Source: JAZDEY01 sp043808325 [NCBI: Candidatus Eiseniibacteriota bacterium]
GTDB lineage: Bacteria > Arandabacterota > Arandabacteria > Arandabacterales
DNA length: 64,000 nucleotides
NCBI GenBank assembly: GCA_043808325.1
Contig: JAZDEY010000064.1
Span: 62,001 to 126,000, forward strand
Direction of reading: 5' to 3'
Below the pieces are notes generated by a model, which did not search any database, was not told where the DNA came from, and worked only from the letters and a program-made list of their open reading frames with translations. The translations under genes were made by a program, and so were the position numbers. Numbering within the stretch: the first letter of the stretch is position 1; the number at the start of each line of letters is the position of its first letter. Below, piece by piece: positions 31,813-39,947 of this stretch.

Positions 31813-34512
31813 CTACCAGTCAAAGGATACGCCGACCTTGAAACTCCTCGGCTCGGAGTAGACCCTGGGGTCGTGCAGAGGAACATAGATCACATCCGCA
31901 AGCCCGAGCAGCTCGCCCTGATCGTAAGCCCCGCCGACCTGCTCCTGGGTCGTATAGTAAGGAACGTAGTTGCCGTTGCCGCCCGGCCAGTTACCCGGGG
32001 AGAAACTCGCGATGTTCCTTCGGTTGAGAATGTTCGTACCGTCCAGGAACAGCGAGATCTCCTGCCCGGCGATCCTGTATCTCTTGTCCGCTTTGATGTT
32101 CAAGGTGCTGCGTGAAGGCAGACGCCTGGAGTTTATCAGGGACGCCTTCTGGTATCTTTCTCTCGGCTGCTGCGGCGTGTAGGGTGCTCCCGAGGAATAG
32201 CTCCAGTCGAAGTTGCAGCCCCACAGGCCGGGCTCGCTGATATAGAGGTTGGCGGAGAGCACGTGGTTTCGGTCCCAGTCAAGCGGCAGCTCGGTGATCG
32301 GAGCCCTATCAAGGCCGCCGGACGCCGCACTGTTGCCCTGGAGCTCGCTGGAGCTGGAGCCCGTCGCCTGCGAGAAAGTATACGTGATGCCTCCCGCGAA
32401 GCGGTGGCTGAAATGCTTGGAGATCTTCAGCTCGATTCCTCGCACCGATCCGTAGTCAAGATTGGTGAATATCACCGGATCCGCGGTAGCGGATACGTCC
32501 GTGCGCCACACGGACTCATCGGTGGCCTGCACCAGCTGGGTGCCGGTAAGCCCGAAAATGTCTTTATAGAACATCGCGATATCGCCGGCGACGTCGCGGG
32601 AGAACTGGTGCTGGATGCCGATCTCGTACATGATCGTGGTCTCAGCATCTATACCGGGATTGCCGAAGGGGCCCCCCTGACTAATGTCTCCTATGGCCGC
32701 CAGCAAGACCTCTAGCCGCGGCACCATATAGAACCTGCCGTAATTGAAGTAGAGTGCATCCCTTTCCGATACGGGGTAGGACACTCCAAACCTGGGACTC
32801 ATCTGCCACTTGGTGCGGTTCCAGAAGGAGCTCTCGTCCTGGATGGCTCCTATGTCCCTCAGGAATCTGTTGTAAGTTGAAAGGGCTTCCGAGCCCGGAT
32901 CAAACACGTCAAGCCTGACACCGAGGCTGAGGTTCATGCCCTCGAACTTTATTCTGTCCTGACCGAAAGCTGACAGCCCCCAGGTGTGGAACTTATATAT
33001 GTCGTTGCTCAGGCCGAGCGGATTGTCAAGCGTGGTGTAGTACAGGTCCCTCATTTGAAGGCTGTAGAGGTTGGTCTCGGCTCCAAACTTCACCTGATGG
33101 GTGGTCTTGCTCTGAATCACCATATCGCCCTTGGCCGTCCACATGGTGGTGTGGTAGCGCTGCCAGTGGGGATAATCACCCTGTACGATGTAGTACTTGT
33201 TCTCAGGATCACGGTCTTCGTTGAAGTTATACGCGGTATACTCATAGGGCTGCTTGTCCAGAACACCTTCGGTGTGAAGTGTGGTGTATCTACCCACTCT
33301 CAGCGTATAGAAGGACGCCGAACTCAGCGTATGGTTCCACACCATCTTGATCTGCCCATTGTTATTGGTGAAATCGGGCGCATGCGCCGGGCCGACATAG
33401 AGACTGTAGGTCGAATCCAGCGGTTCGAACCACCAGTGCTTATGACTGTCGGACCAGTAACCCACGCGGCTCAGGCCATGATGGTAGTTATCGTACTGGA
33501 TGCCCGACGACAGGAACTCCGTGGAGAGCTTCCTCATCTCCGAGAAGTTGTAAGTGACCTTGGCCTGGGCCGAATACTGATTGTTCTGCCGCTCCCTGAA
33601 CTTGATGCCCCAGAGTTCCTTTTTCTGCCTCGGGTGCTGGGTCTTGAGATAGGTGTCGGTGAAGACCGCCTCACCGGAAGCAAAGAACCTGAGCTTCCTG
33701 CTCAAGAGAGGTCCGCCGAGACCCACGGCAAGATCGTCTTCGTTGAAGTAGGTCTTGTCGGGCGCCCCGAAGTCATCGGTCATGTACTTGACCACGCCGG
33801 AGTACTTGGTGCCGCCTTCCTTAGTTTTGATGTTGATCACTCCCGACTGCACGTTGCCGTACTCGGCTTCGAAGCCTCCCGAAAGCACCTCGAACTCGGA
33901 AAGCGAGGCCAGACTCACTTCCATGGTGTTGGCCCCGACAAATGGATCGCTGATCTGGAGACCGTCAATGTAGAACTTGGTCTCTCCTGCTCTCCCTCCT
34001 CGCACGTGGATCTGACCCTGCTCAAGCACGACGCCGGCCTGAGTAGCGATAGCTTCCGTAACCGTGTTGATCGATCTTACCTTCACATCTTCGCTCCTCA
34101 CCGTCTGCTTGGTCTGGGTCTGATCGACATCGATCACCGGCCTCGGGGCCTCCACCACAACCTCTTTGAACGTCTTGGCGATCGTGCTCTTCAGTTGGAA
34201 GGCAAGGTCGACTGTCTGGTTAGCCACTACCACAACGTTTTCCCTGAGCTCGGTCTCGTATCCCATCATGGTAACCCTGACGGTATGCGTACCCTCGGGT
34301 ATATTGGCGATAGTGAACTTGCCGCCCTCTTTGACGGCGGCACCGATGCTGGTGCCCACGAGCAAAACGTTCGCGAAGGGCAGAGGCTTGCCGTCCGCCG
34401 TGTCGACCACGGTACCTGTGATCGCGCCGGTTCCCGCCGCGTAGCTTGATGGGGCCCAAAGGATCAGCAAGGAGAGCAGGGAAACTGCAATTGCTTTTAA
34501 CAAGCGAGGCAT
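31813..34512 (-). CDS. TonB-dependent receptor with N-terminal CarboxypepD_reg domain (copy 2)
   Basis: An 899-residue outer-membrane receptor. The signal peptide is followed by GAITGTVVDTADGKPLPFANV (CarboxypepD_reg, about residues 28-110) and a plug with IHVRGGRAGETKFYIDGLQ and SGGFEAEYGNVQSGVINIKTKEGG. The barrel ends FKVGVSFDW, terminal aromatic. It closely parallels copy 1 at 13901 in plug and order. The ATG at 34510-34512 has AGGAGG 8 nt upstream. It is the first gene of the 23.5-kb collinear envelope region and follows a good promoter. Confidence 0.88.
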   Translation of the reverse strand: MPRLLKAIAVSLLSLLILWAPSSYAAGTGAITGTVVDTADGKPLPFANVLLVGTSIGAAVKEGGKFTIANIPEGTHTVRVTMMGYETELRENVVVVANQTVDLAFQLKSTIAKTFKEVVVEAPRPVIDVDQTQTKQTVRSEDVKVRSINTVTEAIATQAGVVLEQGQIHVRGGRAGETKFYIDGLQISDPFVGANTMEVSLASLSEFEVLSGGFEAEYGNVQSGVINIKTKEGGTKYSGVVKYMTDDFGAPDKTYFNEDDLAVGLGGPLLSRKLRFFASGEAVFTDTYLKTQHPRQKKELWGIKFRERQNNQYSAQAKVTYNFSEMRKLSTEFLSSGIQYDNYHHGLSRVGYWSDSHKHWWFEPLDSTYSLYVGPAHAPDFTNNNGQIKMVWNHTLSSASFYTLRVGRYTTLHTEGVLDKQPYEYTAYNFNEDRDPENKYYIVQGDYPHWQRYHTTMWTAKGDMVIQSKTTHQVKFGAETNLYSLQMRDLYYTTLDNPLGLSNDIYKFHTWGLSAFGQDRIKFEGMNLSLGVRLDVFDPGSEALSTYNRFLRDIGAIQDESSFWNRTKWQMSPRFGVSYPVSERDALYFNYGRFYMVPRLEVLLAAIGDISQGGPFGNPGIDAETTIMYEIGIQHQFSRDVAGDIAMFYKDIFGLTGTQLVQATDESVWRTDVSATADPVIFTNLDYGSVRGIELKISKHFSHRFAGGITYTFSQATGSSSSELQGNSAASGGLDRAPITELPLDWDRNHVLSANLYISEPGLWGCNFDWSYSSGAPYTPQQPRERYQKASLINSRRLPSRSTLNIKADKRYRIAGQEISLFLDGTNILNRRNIASFSPGNWPGGNGNYVPYYTTQEQVGGAYDQGELLGLADVIYVPLHDPRVYSEPRSFKVGVSFDW

Positions 34513-34574
34513 CGTCAGGACCTCCTGGTTCGTCGGCAACTTGCTAGAAACGTGTGCGCTACTAACCTCATTTT

Positions 34575-34604
34575 ACTATACATAAGCTATGGAGAGACTG
34601 TCAA
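34575..34604 (-). promoter_or_regulatory. Promoter upstream of the envelope gene run
   Basis: On the minus strand, perfect TTGACA (34604-34599), 18 nt, then TATAGT (34580-34575). The TGA inside the -35 box is the stop codon of the lipoate-ligase gene. It precedes the TonB receptor ATG by about 60 nt and could drive genes down to 10971. Confidence 0.6.
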
Positions 34605-35410
34605 GTGCAATTGTCCCGGCAAAGCGGCGAATCCCCGAGCCTAAGCGTTGTATCCGCCGAGGGGTCGGCAGGGACGTAGTCGGGAACCGGCACCACCGGG
34701 CCGTCAAAACCTGCGACAAATGCATCCAGCAGCCTAGACGCCACCCGGTCCGCCTCGAGGGTCCTGCCCACAATATCCTCGAGGCAGGTGCTCGCCTCAA
34801 GCATTTGATCCCTGAGAGCGGCTCTCTCGTCGGCGCCGCAGTCAAGGTAATCCACCACCAGTAGGTAGTCCCGACCGATCGGAAGGCTTCCGTGTTGGAG
34901 CACCGCACCACGGCCCAGCCGCTGGGCGCTCCCCAGCAACTTCCTGCCCGAGTGGACCACTTCGTGTCTCGCTGCTGAAAGGAAACAGGGCTTTCTCCTC
35001 GCCGTCGACCCGGCAATCGAGCCTCTTGCCAGCTCGACCCGAGCCCCCAGCGCCGCCAGCCCGGCCACCATGCGCTCCGCGATGTATAAATACACCTCGG
35101 TGACCATGGCCTGACGCCCGATCGGGACCACGACGGTATAGGTGAGGTCCCGTTTGTGCAGCACCACCCTACCACCGGTGGGCCGCCTAACCAGATCGAT
35201 CCCGTCGGCTGCCGCCCGGGCCCGGTCGACGGCATCCGCCGGCTCAAGGAGACCGAGTGAAAGGGCCGCGGGACTCCAGGTATAGAAACGTATGAAGGCT
35301 CTGTGGGGGTCCTGCTCACATGAGGCAAGAAGATGCATATCGAGAGCCATATTGTAGCTGGCGTTGTGGGATGCAAACGGGACGACGCCCAGGCTTCGAG
35401 CACCGATCAT
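34601..35410 (-). CDS. Lipoate-protein ligase / octanoyltransferase family (LplA/LipM-like)
   Basis: A 269-residue cytoplasmic acyltransferase of the biotin/lipoate A/B ligase family. RRPTGGRVVLHKRDLTYTV contains the lipoyl-substrate motif, and GRKLLGSAQRL carries the conserved lysine region. A cysteine in KPCFLSAARHE is near where LipM proteins carry functional residues, so either a salvage ligase or an octanoyltransferase is possible. The ATG at 35408-35410 overlaps the preceding membrane gene as ATGA; a frame extending to 35527 is its shadow. As last gene of the operon headed by gcvTH, it most simply lipoylates GcvH. Confidence 0.82.
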   Translation of the reverse strand: MIGARSLGVVPFASHNASYNMALDMHLLASCEQDPHRAFIRFYTWSPAALSLGLLEPADAVDRARAAADGIDLVRRPTGGRVVLHKRDLTYTVVVPIGRQAMVTEVYLYIAERMVAGLAALGARVELARGSIAGSTARRKPCFLSAARHEVVHSGRKLLGSAQRLGRGAVLQHGSLPIGRDYLLVVDYLDCGADERAALRDQMLEASTCLEDIVGRTLEADRVASRLLDAFVAGFDGPVVPVPDYVPADPSADTTLRLGDSPLCRDNCT

Positions 35411-36222
35411 CAAGGAATCACTCGCAACCAGTCGCTCATCAGGAAGTGAAGTCTGCCGATCAGCAGCGAGACTCGGCTCATTACCGTGTATCCGAATGAT
35501 GCCCCGAAGGATATCATCAGGAACCATACGCCGATTCTTGAAACCACCCCGAGGCTGCCCTTGTGCTCCCTCGAGAAGAAGAAATAGACCAGCGTGGAGA
35601 TCAGACCAAAGATGATCAGGGGATTCTGGATCAATCTCAAGAAGGCGAAGATCAGGTCATCTGCGTTGCCGCTTGCCCTGATTCCTCCCAGGCTGCCCGC
35701 TGCGACCAGGGGGATCATGTTGGCCCTTACTTGGGCCACCAGGTCGCCCTGAAGCGCTCCGATCATCGCAAGCCCGGCGTATGAGCCCACCATTGCCGCT
35801 ATCGACCAGCGGCTCAGCCAGGCCAGCCGGGCGGAGAACCGCGCAAAGAGCAGCAGGCCCAGGGCAAAGGGGAACAGGAGCAGCATGCCCGGGAAGTACG
35901 GGAGGCGCACGGAAAATCCACCTAGCGAGAAAACGTGAGCCATGGTCACATGATGCAGGCCCCGGACCAGCGGATCCCACAGATTGGGCCTGAAGACATT
36001 CCAGTACTCCAGCGAGACCGAGTAGCCCGCGGACACCCCTATAAAGAGATGCTCGGCAAGCTTGTAGATGCGGTTATCCTTGTAAAGGAAACTGAAAATC
36101 GCAAGCGTAAGGAGCGCGGCCACCCAGGTGCCCAGGATCCTCGGCGACAGGCGCCCTCCTGCCACCAATGAAGCAAGGATCACAAGCACAAGCAATATTG
36201 CTGCGGGCTTTATTAGTTTCAT
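35410..36222 (-). CDS. Polytopic membrane protein of unknown function
   Basis: A 270-residue protein with six or seven predicted membrane segments (residues about 5-22, 29-46, 55-72, 105-125, 137-158, 202-222, 233-252). It has a conserved-looking amphipathic stretch (AEHLFIGVSAGYSVSLEYWNVFRPNLWDPL). I recognise no family. The ATG shares ATGA with the preceding gene's stop and its own stop overlaps the lipoate-ligase start, so it is tightly coupled to both. It belongs to the seven-gene unknown module between gcvPB and lplA. Confidence 0.75.
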   Translation of the reverse strand: MKLIKPAAILLVLVILASLVAGGRLSPRILGTWVAALLTLAIFSFLYKDNRIYKLAEHLFIGVSAGYSVSLEYWNVFRPNLWDPLVRGLHHVTMAHVFSLGGFSVRLPYFPGMLLLFPFALGLLLFARFSARLAWLSRWSIAAMVGSYAGLAMIGALQGDLVAQVRANMIPLVAAGSLGGIRASGNADDLIFAFLRLIQNPLIIFGLISTLVYFFFSREHKGSLGVVSRIGVWFLMISFGASFGYTVMSRVSLLIGRLHFLMSDWLRVIP

Positions 36223-37058
36223 TTCCTAGTCTTCTCGATCAGATAGACCACGTTGGCGAATATGATGAAGATAACCACCATGATGTGAACGCTCGACTGC
36301 GCCACCATCCCTGCTATCCCCAGGCCGGGCCGCGCTATCAACTGCTCATACTCCGCGGCCCCCTTCATCCCGGACAGAAGACCGGTCAGCTGTCCCGACT
36401 GGATGTACGGATACATCTCGGGTGCAGTGACCGCAGTCACACCCCCTCCTATCCTCATCCCATATCGCGTTCCCACCTGCTGTATCCACTCCTTGACGCC
36501 CGGATAACCCGCCGACACCGAAACGATCATCTTTGCGTCCCTGAGACTCCTGATGTCCTGAAGCATCGGAACATTCTCCCAGGGCGTATTGAAGAAATCG
36601 CGCGGGAAAGTCCTCCGAAGATCTTCGGCGGCAGAGAGCATGACCGCTTCTCGGCCCTCCTTGAAACCAAGGTTCACGTAGTCAATGCCGTATTGCTTGC
36701 CGTACTTCGGGGCCACGGCGTCGAAGGCCCTCTGGGCCATCGGTGGGCCTGGAGCCCACAGTGACGCGGAGATGATCTTGATATTCCTCGCGAAGAGATG
36801 ATCGAGCAAGACGATGTTCATCGGATAAAGCTCCGGCATCGAACCAGGATCATAATCTGCGGCCAGCCAGACATATGAACCCGGTTCAAGCCCGTCTATG
36901 GCATCATAAAGCCCCTTGACGGGTTGGGTGATCGACATCTTCATCTTCGCACCGGTCAAGAGCGGCACCGCAACACACACGAAGATGATCAGGAACAGTA
37001 TGCGCCGGTCGATGCGCGAAAGGCGAACCAGCAAATCACCTTTGGCTTTTTCCGCCAT
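36219..37058 (-). CDS. Bitopic membrane protein with extracytoplasmic domain, unknown function
   Basis: A 279-residue protein with one membrane segment near each end (about 18-38 and 250-272). By the positive-inside rule (RIDRR before the first, KTRK after the last), the 210-residue middle domain should face the periplasm. That domain is alpha/beta-like (GSYVWLAADYDPGSMPELYPM, AKMIVSVSAGYPGVKEWIQQVG) and I do not recognise it. The ATG overlaps the preceding stop (TAATG), and its stop overlaps the next start (ATGA). It is part of the unknown module. Confidence 0.75.
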   Translation of the reverse strand: MAEKAKGDLLVRLSRIDRRILFLIIFVCVAVPLLTGAKMKMSITQPVKGLYDAIDGLEPGSYVWLAADYDPGSMPELYPMNIVLLDHLFARNIKIISASLWAPGPPMAQRAFDAVAPKYGKQYGIDYVNLGFKEGREAVMLSAAEDLRRTFPRDFFNTPWENVPMLQDIRSLRDAKMIVSVSAGYPGVKEWIQQVGTRYGMRIGGGVTAVTAPEMYPYIQSGQLTGLLSGMKGAAEYEQLIARPGLGIAGMVAQSSVHIMVVIFIIFANVVYLIEKTRK

Positions 37059-37678
37059 TACCCACCACCCAGGTATGACCGCTCAAGGCCGAGAACCATC
37101 TTGAGGCCGGTGGATATCCCGCCGAGGGCCGCGCCTATCATGATGCCCCGCTTGGCCGCCATGTTGGGCACTTCCATTATCCACTCCGTGAAATCGGGGA
37201 ACCTGCCCCAGATGTGTTCGCTGATCGGAACCCTTCCCAGCATCACAATTGCGGCGGTCACAAGCAGGAGCGTGGCTTCAACCGACCTGGCCCGGAATGC
37301 CCGGTAGGCCGCCGAGGCGATGAAGAAGGCCAGGAGCGAGAACATTGTGGACTGCATCGGAACGTAAAGATTCTGATATGCCCAGTCGAAAGCGCTCCCA
37401 CTCCTTATGCCCAGACCTATGCCCAGGACGATCATCACGGCAAGCGCCGCCAGCAACACAAACTTGTATTCCCAGTCTTTGCCCCGCTTTCTCAAGACGC
37501 CCAGGCTTATTCTTGCGATGTTCGCAACACCCAGGACGTAGGCGAAGCCCGTTATGATTATCGCCCAGCCCCTCACGACGGAGGCCGGTTCCGAGATCAC
37601 GGGGTGCGGTACAAAAAGCGAAACGATCATCAGCATCCCGGCGATGAATGCGATTGCGACTGGAACCTCTGTCCTCAT
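37058..37678 (-). CDS. Polytopic membrane protein of unknown function
   Basis: A 206-residue protein with about five hydrophobic segments in the first 160 residues. A cytoplasm-like loop (LRKRGKDWEYK) and a C-terminal glycine-rich segment (AKRGIMIGAALGGISTGLKMVLG) follow. No family recognised. GAGGT stands about 7 nt before the ATG at 37676-37678, 4 nt after the FN3 membrane gene. It is a member of the unknown module. Confidence 0.72.
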   Translation of the reverse strand: MRTEVPVAIAFIAGMLMIVSLFVPHPVISEPASVVRGWAIIITGFAYVLGVANIARISLGVLRKRGKDWEYKFVLLAALAVMIVLGIGLGIRSGSAFDWAYQNLYVPMQSTMFSLLAFFIASAAYRAFRARSVEATLLLVTAAIVMLGRVPISEHIWGRFPDFTEWIMEVPNMAAKRGIMIGAALGGISTGLKMVLGLERSYLGGG

Positions 37679-37682
37679 CCGG

Positions 37683-38789
37683 CTACCTCGGAGTAAACCA
37701 TTCGGCGAATGCCGTGAAGCCTGCGGTCTCAGTAATGAAGCCTGCGACGAGCAGGACCAAGATCACGAGCTTCGCCAAGTCACTGGCCTTGAGCGTCCCA
37801 AGAAACTTGGGCTCTTTGGAGAGATATGCACTGGCGGCATAGAGCTCCTCCCCGATAAGGGTGTAGTCACAGGCCGCAACGAAGAAGGGCAGCTGATGGA
37901 CATTGGCGGTCCCCGCAACCTGGATGGCCCCGGTCGAGAAACCGGTCTCCGCCAGAATCAGGGATTCGGCGAAGAAGGAACCCATATAGAGATTGGCCGC
38001 GGTGCCCTCCCGCATCATTATGCCGCTTATCCCGGCCGTGAAAGCAAACTGCTCATCGGATAGATATCTAATGTTGTTCGCATTATAGAACTCCGGTCTG
38101 CCGGCATGGAGAAAGCCCTGCTTGACGGCTTCTTCGGCCACCGGCACCACGAACGGACGGCACACGGGCACAATGATAGGAGTCTCGTAGGTTCCGGCCA
38201 GACGCGCCACGTCTTTGAGGATCACCATGCTTGCGATCGTCTGGATGTTGTCCATGTCATCGATCCCGGGCACATAGAGTATGGGTTTGCCCATCTCGGT
38301 CGCCCTGCCGATCGCTTCCTCAATCGCGCTGAGGCCCGCTATCCTCCGCACGAAGAACTTCCGCCCTGAGGCCGCGAGTCTGATGTAGACCAGAACGAAG
38401 GCGACGAAGACCGCCAGAATGATCAGCTGATTGATCCTCGCGCGATTCAGGATAGAAGCCCGCGGCTGAACGGGGTCCGAGACCGCGGAAAGGCCACTCG
38501 CCGAGGTGACCTTATAGAAGTATCGGGAACCGATGGAAAGCCCGGTGTCGGTATATCCGCCCTGCCTGGGGTCGACGGTGGCCACCTCCTGCCACGCCGT
38601 ATCGGGATAGGTGGCACGCCATATCCTCAGGGTATCCGCAAGGGCCAACTGGCCGGTCCACGATACTCGTAAGGCCGTACCATCGTCACCGGGCACGTCG
38701 TCCACCGAGAGGAGGCCGGCCGCCAGACATTGGACCGGCAGCATCACCAGGGCCGAAACAAACAGCCAGAATCCAAACCGGTTGGTCAC
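37683..38789 (-). CDS. FN3-bearing membrane protein, DUF6754-like
   Basis: A 368-residue protein. The signal peptide (GFWLFVSALVMLPVQCLAA) precedes a fibronectin-III-like domain at about 28-108 (RVSWTGQLALADTLRIWRA). A membrane segment (INQLIILAVFVAFVLVYI) leads to a cytoplasmic domain at about 145-325 that is rich in alanine and glycine (GKPILYVPGIDDMDNIQT, GIMMREGTAANLYMGSFFAES). A second membrane segment is near residue 345. The cytoplasmic part resembles DUF6754 as I recall it, without certainty. GTG at 38787-38789 with AGGAA upstream. It probably organises the module across the membrane, linking a periplasmic FN3 domain to the ATPase side. Confidence 0.75.
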   Translation of the reverse strand: MTNRFGFWLFVSALVMLPVQCLAAGLLSVDDVPGDDGTALRVSWTGQLALADTLRIWRATYPDTAWQEVATVDPRQGGYTDTGLSIGSRYFYKVTSASGLSAVSDPVQPRASILNRARINQLIILAVFVAFVLVYIRLAASGRKFFVRRIAGLSAIEEAIGRATEMGKPILYVPGIDDMDNIQTIASMVILKDVARLAGTYETPIIVPVCRPFVVPVAEEAVKQGFLHAGRPEFYNANNIRYLSDEQFAFTAGISGIMMREGTAANLYMGSFFAESLILAETGFSTGAIQVAGTANVHQLPFFVAACDYTLIGEELYAASAYLSKEPKFLGTLKASDLAKLVILVLLVAGFITETAGFTAFAEWFTPR

Positions 38790-38799
38790 AGCACGGTTC

Positions 38800-39933
38800 C
38801 TATTCTTCGATCAGCTCGACGTTGGCTCTCGGGATCACAGCGGTTGTGCCGTCTTCGAACTCCACACCCAGGACTCTTACCATCGCTTCGGTCTCCAGCT
38901 TCTGCAGCTCCGGGGGCAGCTCGGCCACCTTTCCAATCCTGCCGAAGTAGGGTTCTCGGATTGCTCTTACCGGGATCCCCACCTCAAGCCCCGATGACGG
39001 TGAATCGCCGACCATCTTGTCGCTCTTGGCCGAGAACGCGCCGCCGAGAGGAACAATTATTTCCGGTCTTATCACACCGGCCCTTATCTGGGTGGCGCCA
39101 CTGATCGAGGTCTTCATGCCTTTGCGCGATACCAGCAGGTCGAAGGTTCTCTTGGCCATCGTCATCTCGCCGAAGCCTTCGGTCACGACCACGGTGAGTC
39201 CGATGTCCTCCGACCCCGTGATCGCCACACCCAGGTCATAACCCAGGATTGCCCTCAGGTCGGCGTCATCCATTCCGCCTGCCACCAGGGCTCTCGCTCC
39301 GACTTCGCGGGCGCGGTTCAGGGCTTCCATCGTAACAAGCGAGCCGCCCAAGAGGATCTTGTCTTTGTGGGAAGGATTTATGCGATCCGCGGTCAGCACC
39401 TGGTCGGGACGGTCGGCCACGACGTCAAGTATGCCGACGGCCTCTCCCCCGATGCCGAATATCCCCTGGACATAAGTCGCGGTGGAACGTACCAGCACCC
39501 CTTCATTCTCGTAGACTTCGACTATGTCGCCATCCACGAAGGCGTTCACTTCGACGGGGATCGCTTTCTCCCTGACGATCACCTGGCCGGTTATGTCGGA
39601 CACCGATTCGATTGTCCCCGAGACAGGCATCTTGCAATAGGACTTGAAAAGCCCAAAGAAGCTCTTGCTCTGGGCTATGATATCGCCCTCCTCAACCCAC
39701 TCCCCCAACTTGTGAATCATATGGCCATGGATGTCCTCTGGAAGCAGGCTCAGCTTGTTGGCAACGTTTACCGTCTGGACATTGCCGGGCAGCTGCGTAT
39801 GAGCGACGACGGTTTCGGCGGCCACATGATCGCCGACCTTCACGAGGACTTCGCCGTTAAGCGGCAGCCTTCTCTCTTTTCTTACCTCAGTTTGCTTGGA
39901 GACCCTGAGTCCGGGCGTGTAAGCATGTGCCAA
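38800..39933 (-). CDS. Soluble beta-sandwich protein with C-terminal KOW-like segment
   Basis: A 377-residue cytoplasmic-looking protein with no signal or membrane segment. Residues about 25-75 and 85-140 look like two barrel-sandwich hybrid units (GEVLVKVGDHVAAETVVAHTQ; MPVSGTIESVSDITGQVIV), as in lipoyl/RnfC-type domains but without a biotinyl/lipoyl lysine motif. A conserved alpha/beta middle follows (ALVAGGMDDADLRAILGYDLG). The C-terminal 55 residues (VRVLGVEFEDGTTAVIPRANVELI) are KOW-like. TTG at 39931-39933 has GGAGGT 7 nt upstream. It follows the MutL-like gene directly. No function known to me. Confidence 0.78.
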   Translation of the reverse strand: MAHAYTPGLRVSKQTEVRKERRLPLNGEVLVKVGDHVAAETVVAHTQLPGNVQTVNVANKLSLLPEDIHGHMIHKLGEWVEEGDIIAQSKSFFGLFKSYCKMPVSGTIESVSDITGQVIVREKAIPVEVNAFVDGDIVEVYENEGVLVRSTATYVQGIFGIGGEAVGILDVVADRPDQVLTADRINPSHKDKILLGGSLVTMEALNRAREVGARALVAGGMDDADLRAILGYDLGVAITGSEDIGLTVVVTEGFGEMTMAKRTFDLLVSRKGMKTSISGATQIRAGVIRPEIIVPLGGAFSAKSDKMVGDSPSSGLEVGIPVRAIREPYFGRIGKVAELPPELQKLETEAMVRVLGVEFEDGTTAVIPRANVELIEE

Positions 39934-39947
39934 TTGTCATACCTCCA

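Noticed and set aside
32986-34449. 487-residue plus-strand open frame
   Set aside because: Antisense to the second TonB receptor, low-complexity composition and no start signal.
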